DNA from: Pterobdella sp. o SKG-2022
Taxonomy: Eukaryota > Annelida > Clitellata > Hirudinida > Piscicolidae
Length of the DNA: 64,000 nucleotides
Direction: 5' to 3'
Assembly (NCBI GenBank): GCA_964035795.1
Contig: OZ038326.1
Coordinates: 5,040,889 to 5,104,888, forward strand
The notes beneath the pieces were generated by a model, which worked only from the letters and a program-made list of their open reading frames with translations, was not told the origin of the DNA and made no database searches. Shown piece after piece: positions 39,532-54,768 of the stretch. Numbering within the stretch: the first letter of the stretch is position 1; the number at the start of each line of letters is the position of its first letter. The translations under genes were made by a program, and so were the position numbers.

Positions 39532-39740
39532 TTGAAATCACAATAAAACTTCAAACAATTAGAGCTATCAGAATTCCATTTAAATCAATTAACAATCTCA
39601 GAATATTAATAACAACCTCATAATACTGTACCACCTACTGTTTTGAAAATTATTCTTACGTGTGAAAGTTTCATATGAAATAATGTAACTTGTATTTCTG
39701 CATTTTTTGTATTGAATTGCATTGCATTGCATTAAATTGC

Positions 39741-40160
39741 ATTGTATTGTATTGTATTGTATTTTATTGTATTGTATTGTATTGTATTGTATTGTATTGT
39801 ATTGTATTGTATTGTATTGTATTGTATTGTATTGTATTGTATTGTATTGTATTGTATTGTATTGTATTGTATTGTATTGTATTGTATTGTATTGTATTGT
39901 ATTGTATTGTATTGTATTGTATTGTATTGTATTGTATTGTATTGTATTGTATTGTATTGTATTGTATTGTATTGTATTGTATTGTATTGTATTGTATTGT
40001 ATTGTATTGTATTGTATTGTATTGTATTGTATTGTATTGTATTGTATTGTATTGTATTGTATTGTATTGTATTGTATTGTATTGTATTGTATTGTATTGT
40101 ATTGTATTGTATTGTATTGTATTGTATTGTATTGTATTGTATTGTATTGTATTGTATTGT
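39741..40160 (+). repeat. (ATTGT)n pentanucleotide microsatellite
   Basis: About 84 units of ATTGT, perfect from 39766. It is preceded by degenerate ATTGC units (from 39716), which look like the seed sequence. Open frames reading LYCIV are artefacts of a period not divisible by three. Confidence 0.97.
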
Positions 40161-40461
40161 AATATATTGTATAAGCAATTAAGCGGAAGGAATTAAAAAT
40201 TAAGCTTAGTAGTTGTTTGTATTGGTAGAGGATTAGGAAATTAATTATTTATTTTTAATTATATTATTAATTAATTCTGAAAAAAATTATTTTTTTTTAT
40301 AATTTATAAAAAAATTACGATTAAGAAAATAAATATTAATTGCTGGGCATAAAAAACAAATAAACGAAAATATAAATCAACAATAAAAGTTTGTTGAAAG
40401 AATGGGCAATTAATCACCAACACTAATATAACATTATAAATCTAATATGGATTCTCATACT

Positions 40462-40735
<274 letters not shown>

Positions 40736-43700
40736 TAATAAGTCCATGAGTCTAGTTTGATTTATCGTTTGAGAATATTACATTTTGAGAATATTAAAAG
40801 AACATTCGACTTTAAATATTTGGTGAAAAGTGAGCGAAGATAATGAAAAATGAGAAAATATAACAGCACCATGATTTTTATTTATGATTCATCTGAAGAT
40901 TGAACAAAAACTCAATTGAATAAAGCTATCGAACAAAAGAATTTGATATGATAGAAGTCTTTGAAGTTTCATTTGTATTCTTTTTGTTTTGTTCTTATTA
41001 TTGTTTTATTTAAAATCTTATTTTCATTTATTTCCATGTTATATTTTTTTTTGTTATTTTGTTTTTCTTCAGAAACAATTAATTGAAGAACGTTACAATA
41101 ACCGATAGTAGTTTGAGGTCGTTGTCATTGATAGTTCAAAAGGCAAAGTTCAACTGATATGAACCGGTTAACCTCAGTGCCATATGCCTTCAATGGCTCT
41201 CCAAATATTCATAAGTGAGAGTTCCACAGTTTTGTTTGTAAATTTATTAATGAGAGTATATTTTTTATTATTTAGTTGAGTATTATTTTATTTCTTTTAG
41301 TATGATAGTATCTGGTCTGGTATTCCAATAAAAAATATAAATCTTTCATGCATGAGATTTTTTCTGTTTTTATCTCCATTTTTTATTATTTATTAATAAA
41401 ACTAATATTACTATTATGATTATTTCCGTTTGTGAAGTTTTATATAATACACCAGACACGTGTTTGTTGGATCAAATGGAAATGCACGAAAGTTTTTTAA
41501 GTGTACTTTAGTTTTCAAGTCATTTAATCACAATTATAAAGACTGGACTTAACATGAAGGGTCAGTCTTTACTAGTGTTTTTCTCATAGTTTATGCTTAA
41601 TTGCAAAGTTATTAAAAATTGATTTTTTTATAATTATTCGTTCAATAAAAATTTTATCCAAAAAAAAGTTACATAATTTTATATTTATACATCCGTTTTA
41701 AGCTAAGGTCACAAAACAAAAAAATTTCAATCAAAAAAAGCGGCAAAAAATGCCGAAAAGAGCTGTGAATCGATGTAAAAACAAATAAAAGAAAGAAATA
41801 ACAAACAAGACACACAGTGCAAACAAACAAACGTCTAAGGATAGAGATTAATATGGGAAGACTGACCAGATGCTAATGTAATTGCTTTCTAACTACTGTT
41901 CAGTGCTGAATGTGTTAGATTCTTATTGAATAACTTTGTGATGTGTTAGATAATATAAAAAAAGATTTAATTCCAAAATTACTGAAAAATCCTTCGATTT
42001 GAGTTTAGGATTTTCTAATTATTGCGAAGGAAACAAACACAAAGTTTATATTAATACATAAAGCTTTTTGTTTTATTATCAAAGAATCCTTTTATTTGAA
42101 TACAAAAAAATCTTTCTTCTATTGAGTCTTCAAGTGCCACTGATCTATTCATTGATAAAATAATATCAATACATTTTTTAAATGATATCTACCAATAGTA
42201 ATTGAATAAGAGATTGAAGGCTATGTGATGCAAATGTTAGCTGTGTGCGGCTGGGAGCGTAATAATACTAATTGGCTCTTAACAATTGTATGGCTGGAAT
42301 CTGTGTTGAGTTGAGATATGTGTTGAGGTGTTGATTCTTACAAGTTCAAGCACTGAAGTAGTGGAATAATAACATTGATATTATTATTGCTAATATGGTA
42401 TAGATTGATGTGATTCTGTTTGAGAATTTGAGACTTTTACGCAGCTAGGTGGAGTTTGTTTAATAAATACTTTGTTTTCCCTACAATTGTTTTAAGCTAC
42501 TCTACTTTAGGCTAGTGAATTATGACAAGGTTTTACTTGAAAATTTTTCTCCACTTGTTCTTCTAATTCTCATAATCTAAAGTTTTCACTAAACGAAATT
42601 CATACCGGTATTTCAACAATTATCAAATTAAGTGGTTTGCTGGTATAGATATCATGCGATTTGTAAACACAAGTAAGCCTATCACGTATCAACGAGCCAT
42701 TGTTTCAGCTTTGAAACTAACTTTTAAATATATTAATGATCTCCAGATTAACTCTGCTTCGAGTTTCATATGGGTGAATACCTCTTAATTTCTATCAATA
42801 ATTACGAAAAGGTTTCTATAGTTTTACGGAATAAACTATAATTTTTTAAAATATTTATACCCTTTAATTTTAATTTATTATTTATTATATGGTATTAATT
42901 AGCAAACCTACCTAAATACTGAAACAATTTGTGAGGTAATTACAAAAACCGAGCAAGAATCTGAAATCTTTTCACACTTAGGACCGATAAGAGCAATCCG
43001 GAATAGATAATTAATCGACATTACAGAAGTTGTGTGCCGGTATTCTTTGAAGACTTTTATGTTACAATACACAAAGAATTTTTTAAATTGTCTTATAAGT
43101 ATTTTATTGATTTATTGTTAAGCTATTGTGCGTATGTAATGGTGTGATTTTTGTATTGCAATTGCGTTGGTTGGTCATAGTGTGTTGTAGAGTAATAATT
43201 GGGTTATGGAGAGCCAGTCTTAATAGCTGAGTTAGATATTGTTGTGTTTTAAAGTGTATAGTGATAAGCACTATAGTAAGGGATTAGTAAAACTGATGGG
43301 AAATTTGGTTGGCATTGAAGAATGAACACAGAACCATAAAAAATGAAGTAGTCTCTAAATTGATAGATTCAGTAATAAAATGCCAAAATAATAGCCCAAC
43401 TGAATATGAGCAATAAAAAGCTAATATGAATAATAAAAAAAGAATAATAATAAAAAAATAGAAATAATAAACAAAGCGATAGATTGTCTTTGTAGTAGAT
43501 TTCGTTGTTTTCACACCTGGTTACTTATTATTTATATTATTCGTTATTATTTCTATTATTGTTTTTTTCTGTTATTTATTATTTTCTTGTTGTTTTTGTT
43601 TATGATTTTCATAATCTTATTATGCATAATTTTGAGGTTTATAACTCCTGTAACTCAGTTTTACATATTATCAATTTTTTATTCTTCTATTATGATGATA

Positions 43701-46700
43701 TTATGACGGGACTTTCACAAAGCATTGTTCAGTAATTACTGCCATTGAAATTACTACTTGCCGCATTTACATTATTCAAATTGCCATTCTGTCATACCAA
43801 TATTTCTATCGGCTACTTGTACGTGTATATGTGCCGATTGTATTAATTTATAACTAAATTTTTTTTGTGTTTGCTCTCTTGTGTCTGTGAGTATTTGTAC
43901 ATATATTTAAATAAATGTCTGTTTTCGCTGTTGTTTTTTTATTTCATTAACTAAACTTTCATGTTTTAAATCCTAGAACTTTTGTTGGTATACTGAACGT
44001 ACAAGGTTTATAATTAAAAGAAAGGCCCCTGTCCATATTTTTCTATAACTTTTTAATGCAAAAGGAATTTTTAAATGGACTTTCATTACAGTGCTGGATT
44101 GATTTATCACGTTGAAGTGTGATTAATCACATCGTTACAATTATATGCGACTTTGCCTTGGTTGAGAGCAATAATGAGTTATTGGGGAAATCATTAGGAA
44201 ATAAATTAATGTTTTAATAGTTATTAAATAGAATTATAAAGGATAAAATAATAGTTCTCTCTCACGGCTAAAATAGTATATTTTTCGATTCTATAAACAA
44301 TTAAAAACGAGGTAATTAAAATTCATGTAAAACAAGGGTAGAAAATAATCAAAAATCATATCAAATATACTTAAAATACACATCAACTACCAGATATAAT
44401 TGATTTCTTGTGGAATCGATTTGAATAAAAAAGAAAAAAGAAATAAGTCAAATAAAAAGTCGAGTACATTGCTATTTTTCAATCAGAGTGCTGAAAGTTC
44501 AAAAATAACCACACTTGTATTTTTTTTTCTTATTTTCTGTTTAAATTGATGGTTTTCCTGTATATAACTCTATATGATAGTCTTTCACTTTTATATATTA
44601 TTTTACTTGGAATATCTATGATTTTTTCAACAATCACTTTCAGTCTACACTGTTTTCATCAAAAATTATTTATTATTACTATTGTTTGTATTATAATAAT
44701 TTTTTTCTTATTGTTATTATTAATAGTAGTATTATTCTTACTAGTAAAGAGAGAGATAAAAGTCAAAGAAAATCAACTTGCAGATAAATCTGCAGTTTTA
44801 CCCCTACACCATGTTCAAATTAAATAATGAATATTTCAGGGATATCATAAACACAAAATAAACAAAATAAAATCCACTTTCAGTTCTCAAGGTTTCCGAT
44901 CTATTTTAAATCAGACCAGTTAATCTGTAGCCGTGAAACTTATTCGTTTTTTATGCTTTTTAATGATTTTGTTATAGTTTAATCTATCCTCATAAGTATT
45001 TGTTTTTTTTTGAATATATCCAAATGTTTCTTTTGTTTTCACAGTCTCTAATCCAAATAACTTATTAAAATCATGGCTAATAAATCATTTAAAAATTCAA
45101 AACAAAAGGCAAACGTCTGAAAGCTGAAACACAGTTACAATGAAAAATGAACTCAATAATATAATATGAATGCGTAACATATCAATTAGTGAAGTAATTG
45201 ATGAATTATTGAATTAAAATGTAGCAGTCAATCGAGACTTTGATGTGTCAAAGTTTATAACAAACTTATTCAACTTGGCGTTGAATTCAACAGTCATTGT
45301 TGTATGGACCACTGTGTACCATTATAATAAAAGAAGGTTCATGGAGTCAATGTGCTAAGCTTTTTTCTGTGTCAGCTTCTATATATTTCCATTTAATGTA
45401 TAGGAGCAAGTTGAACTTTCGATTGTTAAGGGATATTGTTAAAAATAATTGAATATAAAACTGTGGTCAGAGAAAGGATGAAAAGGGAAATAACGCTAAT
45501 GATGTGTTAGTTTTTAAACTAAAAATCAAAATAGCCTGAAACTACGCAAGACTTTTGTTTGGGCATGTTTTTGCCCAAAAATTATATTTTTAAGCCTGTG
45601 AAAATGAATAGTAGACAATAAAATTTATTTTTATTGTTATTATTCTTGTTATCATTGGTTCTAGTATTTGTTCTATTATTTTTTTGTTATTATTAGTATT
45701 ATTATTGTTTTTGTTTACGTTTATAATATTGTCTCCTATAATATTCTTATTATTGTTGTTATTATTATCACACCGCTTTGACAATGGTGCAATGAATATG
45801 TGTTGATAATTAATTAGAATAGCTATGAATATTTTGACACTGTTATTATTACTACTTTTATTTTTATTCTTATTAATTTGTTTATATTGTTGTTATTATC
45901 GTTCACTTTTACACAAAAGGAGTAATAAAAACATAAGTTATTTCTACTATTATTGAAAAAATATTTATTATCGTAGTTCATTATTGCTATTTTTCCGTCA
46001 TTTTCATTTTTGCTACTTTATCTAATTCTTTTAATCACACCAATAATCGCTTTGTAAAATTTAATTTTTCTAAAATAAATTCTAGTTTTTTGTATACAAG
46101 CCATCATAATAAAAGAATAATATAAAGAAATTGAGTATTATAATAGTTATTAGCAAGAGAACTACAACAAATCAAACGAGAACTCAAACAGTTCCTCATA
46201 AATTTAATTACTTCAGTGTGCTTTCAAGAAGCTTCTATATTTTAAATTCATTCTTTTCATAATAACAAAAATTATAAAAATAACAGAAAAAAAAATAATA
46301 ATAAACGAATAAAATCAAAACATAGTCTTTGTAACAAAATCTATAATAGTTTATTGTTATTATTATTCTTATTATTAGTAGTAGTAGTAACAGTAGAAGA
46401 GGTAAAAATAATATACTATATTATTATTGATAATATAATAATTATATTATTAATAGTAACAAGGACAATAATAAATGGTTGTTTTTAAAAATTAATACAT
46501 TCTTTATCTACTTTTCATGTCATTCAAGAGGCCATTTTTCACGTTATTTTTATGCAAGTTTCTCCATTGTTTTTAATGTTATTTATGAAATAGGTCGATT
46601 TTTAAGTTAAAAATTTTGCTTCTCGAAATTATTCATCTTTGTTTCTAATCTAAATTGTTTTAAACTCTGTATATTAAGTTGCACTTGGGTAATACAAGCA

Positions 46701-49700
46701 ATATGTAAGTAATTTTGAAGAGCAGTGTATTTAGATTAAATAATTGATTGGCTTTATTATACACATATGAGTGAATAAGTGAATTTAGAATTTTTAGAAT
46801 TATTCAACGAAAAATAACTGGAAAAATTTATCTCCAACCTTTGCACTTATCCTTGCAGAAATAGTTTTTCAAAATAATTTTAAATATTTAATTAATTAGT
46901 TCCAAAATATTGGTAAAAAACTTCAGTAACTTTTTTCAAAATCTGAGAAAAATAATTTTAAGCGAATATATATAAATAACACTCTTCCCTCTTTATATAC
47001 TTATTCCATACCTCAACTTACGTATACCCGACTTACGCTTACTTTTTATATGCAAACTTAACTTACGCTAACCCGACTTGAGACTTTATTTTCTTATGCA
47101 ATATGAATAGAAAAGTTACGTAAAATTATTGTTCGATTTTATTGTGTGTTTGACGCATTATACAATTCAAATTATCGCTGTTCAAATGAAAATTTAACTT
47201 AGTTTCAGATAGAAATTTATCTGGAAATATAAATATTATAATAACTTTATACTAGTATTAAAAACTTTTAATTAACTAATTTAATAAATTCAATTAATTA
47301 ATGAAAGAATTTGAATTGAAACTTCAAATTTAAAATTGTACTAAAAAGTTTTAACATATTAAACACCTCAATGAGAAATAGCGCGGAAAGAATAAAGGTA
47401 AAATAATAAAAAACAAAAAAATTAAAAATATAGTTAAAAACTATAATGAAAAATTAATTTGCATAAAACTGTAGAAAATTCTTGAAAGTTATAAATGAGA
47501 TTGAATAAAGTAATAATAGGAATACTGCCCGTGCAGTGTAATCATCTCATTTGAATGAGTGCAGCGTTTATGGGAACGATGAAGAAAAGAGGGAAAATGA
47601 AAAAAAATGAAAAAAAGGAAGACGATGAAAAAAGGACAGAAAAATGAAAAACGTGAAAAAAAAAAAATTAGAAAAAAATATTTTTTAAATGAGTAAAAAG
47701 GAAAAAAGGCTAAAAAGATCAAGGGAAAAAGAGATTTAGTGGTTTATGTGGAATAAGAAAAACATTATAACGAATAATAAAAATAATAATAATAATAAAA
47801 AGCTTAAACCGTTAGTGGTGAATGCAATCAGGTTGGTTTAAGAAGAACTCAAGAATTAAAAGGCTTAACGATCACGACAATAAAGAATAATAAGAATAAT
47901 AATAAGAAATGAAAAAATACTGAAAGAAATAAAAAGATAATAAAAGCACTGACCACAAGCATTAGATTAGTGGTCGCAGCTTCCAAGAAATAGCATTCAA
48001 AACATCTTTAGTGGAACAACAAAAATAATGAGTTTAATCTTTATTATTATTCTTCAATGCTAGTTATTTAAAATTGTTTAGTTTTTCAGTATATCAGTTT
48101 TTAAATTTTCTTTTGTTATTACCGTCTTTTATTTTATATAGTCGTGCTGTTCAGTTTTATCCAGTCTTTTTCAATTCTTCTGAATGTCTTGTTAAATTTT
48201 ATTATGTACTTTTCTTTATCTTCTTGGGTCAGTGAGTGCGCCAAAATCCACTTTGAAAATGAAGAAATTTTCAAAAACCTCATGATTTCAATATTTCATA
48301 ATGCTTTTAATTTTTTAGCTATTAAATTTTTAAAAAGTGGATGAACTAAAAGGATTATGTTTTCGAACTTAAGCTCAAGCGATAAAAATGATAATAGTAT
48401 AAATTAATAAATTTCTAAGCCAAACAATAGCATCACAAAAAAATATTGTGAAACTTGAAAACTAATGATTTTAAATAAAACTAATCATCAGAATAATTCA
48501 ATAGAATTAATTAAATAAATTCAATAACGCTCATCATACAACCCAACCTCATATTTCAAACTGATGCTTATCTCATCATTAGTGTTTGGGATTCTCATTA
48601 AATACTATTAGTTATTATTACACCTATTTGTATTATTCAGGCTATTCTTTTTATTGTATTTTAATAGGGAAGGTAAATTGATAGTCACAACACGTTGTTG
48701 AAGAAATTCAACTATGTGGTCGATACACTAGTTCTCAAACTATTAATGGATGCTGACATTTCTATTGAATGACTACTGCACCAATATATTGGTCCTTTGT
48801 TGATAATATGTTGTCATGAGGAATGATTTCATGCTTAACCACAATGGCGTGATGATGGTTTGCATTGAATATTGTGAGAAATTCAAGTTTTAATTAAGGA
48901 ACTTTGATCAATTTCTTTTTTTAATTAAATATTTTTAATTCTGTCTCTCATGCAGGTTTGAAAAACAGAAAATGTGATTATGAAAAAGTAAAAAAATCTG
49001 CTTGGATCACTTTTTGGTGAGAAAAATTAAATATAATAACAAAAAACACTTCTGATAACAATTATAATAACTATTAACGACAATAACAAAAATAATAAAT
49101 AAGCAATAATAAAAGACTTATCACTTTAAAGCAGAAAAGAAAAAAAATTAGTAACAATTTCAATGAAAGTAATTTATAGGTCACAAAAGGTCACCCGTAA
49201 ATGATTCTCTAAGGCGCTACTTTTTAAGTAAATTTGAAAAATTGGCTTAGAAAAATACAGGAAATAAATTTTGATGGGTTGAGATTTTATAAAAAAGTAA
49301 CGAAGAAATTTCAAATAAAACGGAAAAGAGCAATGGCGGATAATGAAAATGTGAGGACTGGTGAAATATAGTCTCTAGTAACAAATAGGTATAAAATATG
49401 AGTTTAAACTTTTGATAATGGAATAAATTATATTAAATGTTCAAGTAAATGAGTTTAGTAATAAAAAATGAAAAAAAAAATTTTGAATTAAAAAAAAACA
49501 CGATTAATAAAAATAATTTTACATTATTTGAAATTAATTAATGCTTAATTCATTCAATTAATTATAACTAACAAAAAGTGAACTTCTAATTACCAAAAAA
49601 AATGACACAAAACTCATGAGTTTCATGAATGCATATGATTTTAACATCTAATATTTCAAGCAATATTCAAACCCATTAATTCGAGACACGAGGATTTTAA

Positions 49701-49794
49701 ACAAAAACTATCATTATAAAGCAAGTACAATCCATGATAACAAAGTGTCATCTCATTTCATTCATCGACCATCTATTTAATCAAAATGTGTGTT
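40736..49794. other. 9-kb gene desert upstream in sequence of MVP
   Basis: No exon, RNA gene or mobile element could be supported. The DNA is AT-rich with many short ATT/TAA-type repeats (for example about 45620-45770, 46340-46450 and 47755-47930). The open frames are short and encode Phe/Ile/Leu/Tyr-rich peptides typical of AT-rich non-coding DNA. Confidence 0.55.
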
Positions 49795-52700
49795 TTACTC
49801 ATACGCCTCTGATTCAAATTCTTCATCTCTTTCCTTTCTTTTTTTCTGGGGGGCGGGAAGAATTCCACCAGAAATGAAGCCATTGGCTGCGGAGAAGAGA
49901 TTGATGGGGTTGTTTCCATCAGTGATGAGGGTGGACTTGAGACCAAGAGACTGCAGCAGTTTCACCTGCAAGTCAGGTCCAGCTGTAGCCATGGCCAGAA
50001 TGGTGTCTGCACCAATCGCCTGCACCATATCCTTGAACTTGGTGGTCTCTACTTCAGCCAACTGTTGTTTGTTGTGGATTTCAATCTCGTTTTTTTCTTT
50101 CAAGAACTTCAGTTCAGCTTCACGGGCTTCTTCCAAGCGAGATCTTTCCCCCTCCCATTCGATACTGGTGGCCTTATTCTTAAGTTCAGCTTGTTCTACT
50201 GCGGATTCCGCCTCGATCTTGGTGGTCCAAGCCCTACTTTGAGCCTCTGCCTTCGCTTGCCCAGTGCTCTCCACAGCAGCCGAAAACGCCTGCAACTCAA
50301 GCAACTCCTTCCTCGCCTTCTCAGCTTCAGCCTCATCGTTGATCTTCTGCCTCTCCAACTTGCCTCTTGCCTCCTGTTCCAGCCTTTCAGCCTCGTGTCT
50401 GGCTGCTGCCTCTTGAGAGTTTGTGGTGATTTCGATAGCCAATTGGACAGACTTTTGTAAGGCATCTCTGGTTCTCTGATCGACTGGCTCTACAGATTGA
50501 ATGTCAATTGAAGTGATTGCAAGGCCATTCTGCTTGAACACCAACTCGTCCCTCACTTTTTCTTGTTCGTTGACGCCAAAGACTGAAGCTCTAATGATTT
50601 TAGCGGAGTTCTTGTGAAGGTTATCAAACTGGACACTAGCGACAGAGCCTCTGATCCTGGAGGCCACGGCCTTGCACGCATCCCCAATGAAGTCTGGCAC
50701 ACTAAATAACTTTGCTGCATTTTCCGCAGACTTGCTCTCCAAGGTGAAGTGCCAGTTATATGACAGCTGCAACTTCAACCTGGCATGGTCGGCAGTCTCA
50801 ACCACAATGACATCTGTCATGAAGTCAGGTCCCAACAACAGGCAGATGGACTTGATTTGATTTTGTTTCTTTGGTTTACCACCAGACAGACTCAACTGTG
50901 TGAACTGTTCATCAGGGCCGAGCATAACGAGATCAGGTCCAAAAGTCACCCTAGCTTTCTTCTCCTTGTAATCATAAATCTGCACTGCAGCATTGTGTGG
51001 CACTCGAAAGTTGATCACTTTGTAAAGTTCCCGTTGCAAGGTAAAGTCCTGTCCATCACCCCTGTCACCTCGGTCTCCCAGGGGATCCTTGCCTGATGTC
51101 AACAACGCCTCCACCGCCTTTGGCAGACGCTTCTCATACACCTCCTCATCCTGGTTCAACATGTATGTCTCTCCAATCACTGCTCTAACCTTTTGTGGTG
51201 GTTATGAGTTTATTAGTGTTACTTGCTGTATAATCATTACACATTTACCAAAAACAATCCTCACCTTTCCACTCTTAACATTCCTCACATAGATTCCCTC
51301 ATTTTCATCTAGAGGAATGGCCTCCCTTTGACACACTACCTCCACCTCCACTGGAGGGATGATTTCAATTGGGCCCCTGATCATCCATTTATCTCCAGGC
51401 TTCCTCAACGATTCCTTGCCGTCTTCATCCTGTGAATGGTGGTAATGTAAGTGGATACAATGGTGATTCTGATACCATAAAAATGGGTCTATGAAAACGA
51501 TAAACGATGTTAATTATTAATTAACTGAAAACTGTATAAGATTAATCAAAAAACCAATTAAACTCCAAGATTTAAAAAATAATGATAAAAAATACAACAA
51601 AATTATTCCTCCTAATAGTACTACTATTAATAATTCAAACAAAAATAAAATGGCGAGTTTCAGTAACAATTGCATCACCTTATCGATGAAGGACTCATTG
51701 GCTCTGAGTATGAGGCCTTCATCCTCTCCGAGCACATACATGTTCTGAATGCCATTCTCCAACGACTCACCTGAGCGTATCAATAGTAATTATGATATAT
51801 TAATAATAATGATAATAAAGGATAATAACAACAATATAATAATAATGAAAATAACTTAATAATGATGATAACAAAAACATTATAATAATTATACAATAAT
51901 AATAGTGATAATAAAAATAAGAATAATAACAACATGAATATTATTAATATAATATTGTTATTCTATTATAACATCTCACACAGAAGCGCATAGATGATAT
52001 AAACACACAAAAGATATAAGCACGCATACAGACCAGGAGAAAGGAAGAAAGACATGGGTCCCTTAAGAAGCTTCTTCTTGCCCAGCTCAATGAAGCCCTT
52101 GTCATCCACAGGGTTGAGCACCACACAGTATTGACGGTTCGTTAGAGTCGTTATCTTGGAAACTCCGATCACCTAGCGAGTAATTTTTATTTTTTTTGAT
52201 TTTTATTGGTGTTCTCAGACTTCAATAAATGGTTATTTTTAATAGCTTCAAAAAGTTTTTTGTTTTTAAACTATAGAAAACCTTTTACGTCCCCACGAGC
52301 TCACACCATTCAATACCCCTTTCTCACCTCTTCATTAACGGCAGGAATATGAGTTTCATTATCAGAAGACTTGATCAACCACTCCTCACCATTTCTCCTC
52401 AATACTCCAAAGTCGTCCTTGAAGGTCTGGGTGGCTCTAACGTGCAGAGCCCTCTGCGGGAGGTTGGTGTTATAATACATTTAAAAATGAAGTTTTATTA
52501 TATATGTGGGATTGGAGTTGTGCTTGGTAGAGGGTTTCATGAGCAATAGGATTTTCCAATGACGTACTTGATCATTGAGAACATAGGCGTCCACAACAGA
52601 GACTACTTCTTCATATGCCTCGGGTAGGTATGCCCCAATCTTCTTCACTAACCACTCCTCTCCGGTCACCCTCAAATTCCCTTCCTTTTTGTGTGATAAT

Positions 52701-54768
52701 GGTTTTTATTGCGATATTACTATTATCAGTATAAAAAATTTTAATTATTAGCTCATTTTTATTTTTTTGGTTAATTTTCATGCTTATTAGATCTTTATTA
52801 ATTATTAATAAATTATATGAGGGTAGTGAGAAACATGCTTATCACAGCAACCTCATCCCCCCTATCACCTTCTCCAAACCACACTCATCCTTTTCACCAC
52901 GCCTTCCTCTCCCCCTCACATTATCAGTGGTCTCCTTACGAGCCCTCAGCCTCACAGCTTGATTCTTCATGATGATTATGGCTTCCACCATCCTCACCTC
53001 CTCCACTTCTTTTTTGGGTATGTATGTGCCTGGAAAGACGTGGATTGCGGGGAATTCGTTAGGTGAGTAGGTCAGAATACATGAAATAAAAAAAATAAAT
53101 GATAAAGATTTTGAAATATGAATAAAATATCATATAGAGTGGATGATGGATGAAATATCATTAAGGAAATATTCAGGATGGAAAAATTTTTTTTAAATTT
53201 ATTGAACCTTACAATACCTTTTATCAAGTAGAAAAATTAAACATCATATAAAAACATGAATGTAATTAGTCTAATGTTCTACTATCTAAGCTACAAATGA
53301 TAACATTTATATGTTTAAAACTAAATATTGAGGTGTGTAATATATTTATGTTATTTATATTCAATATTTCTAAATCTTTATAATTAATATGTTTATCAAA
53401 TGGATAATTAAAGATAGTTCTGATTGTTAAGTCTGGTAGTGTTTGAATTTTTTTATATTGGATTTATAATTACATGCCCAAACAAATAAATAATATCCAT
53501 ATTAGATTATACTGCTGTAGGCGTCCCAAAGCTGGGGTATACAGCAGTCGGCTAATGAAAGCCATTTTTAGTTGGGACAAAGTTTTCATAGAACTGCCAG
53601 CCCAAGCTAACGTCCAACTTGAAACTATCGGATTTCAAGAACCGCCGTTCCCACACTTGGGTAGTTTGCCTTGCCGTTGTCAATAAAGAATGATCCTCCG
53701 CCAAGCCAACTGACAACGATACCAGAATATCAGTTTGTTGATACCTGTTACCGAAGTCTACTGTTATCCAGGTTATAACAGGAAAGCAGTCTCAAATTGG
53801 AGACGCTGTCTTCAGTGCAGTTTAACGTCATGCCCAGAACCAACATGCCCAAACAGTGTTACAATAATTAATATGTGGGTAAAAAAGAGAGTAATACAAG
53901 TTTATAATAATCATTAAATACAATTGATAGTGAAATCTAAATGATATTAGTTATTAAATAAAAACGGAGCATAATAGTAAGCAACCTGGTCCAATAAAGA
54001 GCCACTCATCACCAGCTGTCCTCTTCTGACCAGCCTCATCCTCAAAGTCCAATGAAGCCCTCAGTAACAGTGCTGTGTTGCTCAAAATTACCTGGTGGTG
54101 GCATTATGTGGCTGGATGAATGGGAGGGTTTGATGGCTGCGTGAAAATTTATGATGATTGAGATTTGTGGGTGGGTAATGAGAAACTAGTGTAGTTTGAG
54201 TAAGTATAGAAGACAAGATTTAAATAGTTGCCAACCTTTAAGCGGGTGGGTGGCTTCTTAAGGATCTCCCCAGGCCAGAGGGGGAAGGGCTCTTGTGCCA
54301 ACCTGACATCGAGATCAGCAAATAGAAGTTTTGCCTGACCATTCCTGTCAAACTCCACACTGCCCTGTGCATTCTTCACAACAGGGTTCTCGACCAAACA
54401 ATAGTGTCTGGGAGGAATGGTAATCATCTTCTCTGGACCCAAGATCACCCTGTCAAAGGTTGCAATGAGTATTAGTGAGAATTTGTTTTATCATTATCAT
54501 TCAGTTTAGAGCCCATTTTCCTCAGCAAAATAAGACTAATATTTTATATTCATGTTTTATTAACGTATATATCCTACTATAGCAGAAAGAGAAATAGAAG
54601 AATTATAAAGCGTAAATTATCATTTGCTCACCTTTCATTGTCTTGTCTGACATAGGTCTTGGGTCCAACAATAAGACATGTAACATTGGTGTTTTGGTCA
54701 AGAACATGGAGATAGTAATATGGTGGCACTCTGATCACAGAGTCCGGGCTGTTGTTTTTATTGGACAT
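49795..54768 (-). CDS. MVP: major vault protein
   Basis: Ten minus-strand exons: 54768-54632 (ATG), 54449-54236, 54091-53986, 53029-52920, 52684-52568, 52453-52328, 52172-52034, 51770-51679, 51429-51265 and 51189-49795 (stop). All junction phases agree, giving 866 residues against about 890 in mammals. Exons 1-9 encode the successive MVP repeats: [73 protein letters not shown] and [15 protein letters not shown]. The last exon holds the shoulder ([32 protein letters not shown]), then the long cap helix ([31 protein letters not shown]) and cap ring ([17 protein letters not shown]). It ends in a charged tail. MVP assembles into the shell of the cytoplasmic vault particle. The start codon has A at -3. 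A variant ATTAAA lies about 20 bases past the stop. Confidence 0.97.
53270..53305 (-). mobile_element. possible decayed SINE head
   Basis: The bases GTCTAATGTTCTACTATCTA resemble the A-box side of the SINE heads at 12775 and 18495 with several changes. The B box is absent. It lies in the third MVP intron. Confidence 0.25.
53473..53855. other. composition-atypical block flanked by 12-bp direct repeats
   Basis: Within MVP intron 3, 359 bases of markedly higher G+C than the intron lie between two exact copies of CATGCCCAAACA (53473-53484 and 53844-53855). Both strands have coding-like open stretches. On plus there is a Cys-rich frame interrupted by TAA and TGA ([12 protein letters not shown], then [15 protein letters not shown]). 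On minus there is about 77 codons including [12 protein letters not shown], faintly like a galactose-binding-like domain. An inverted 8-mer (CTGCTGTA/TACAGCAG) lies near the left end. It looks like an inserted and decayed coding fragment or a small mobile element. I do not recognise it. Confidence 0.45.

Noticed and set aside
39690..40196. LYCIV-repeat open frames
   Set aside because: The period of the ATTGT array is not divisible by three and it contains no stop in any plus frame, so open frames are automatic.
49790..51292. Several open frames on the + strand across MVP
   Set aside because: They are antisense shadows of the strongly conserved MVP exons.
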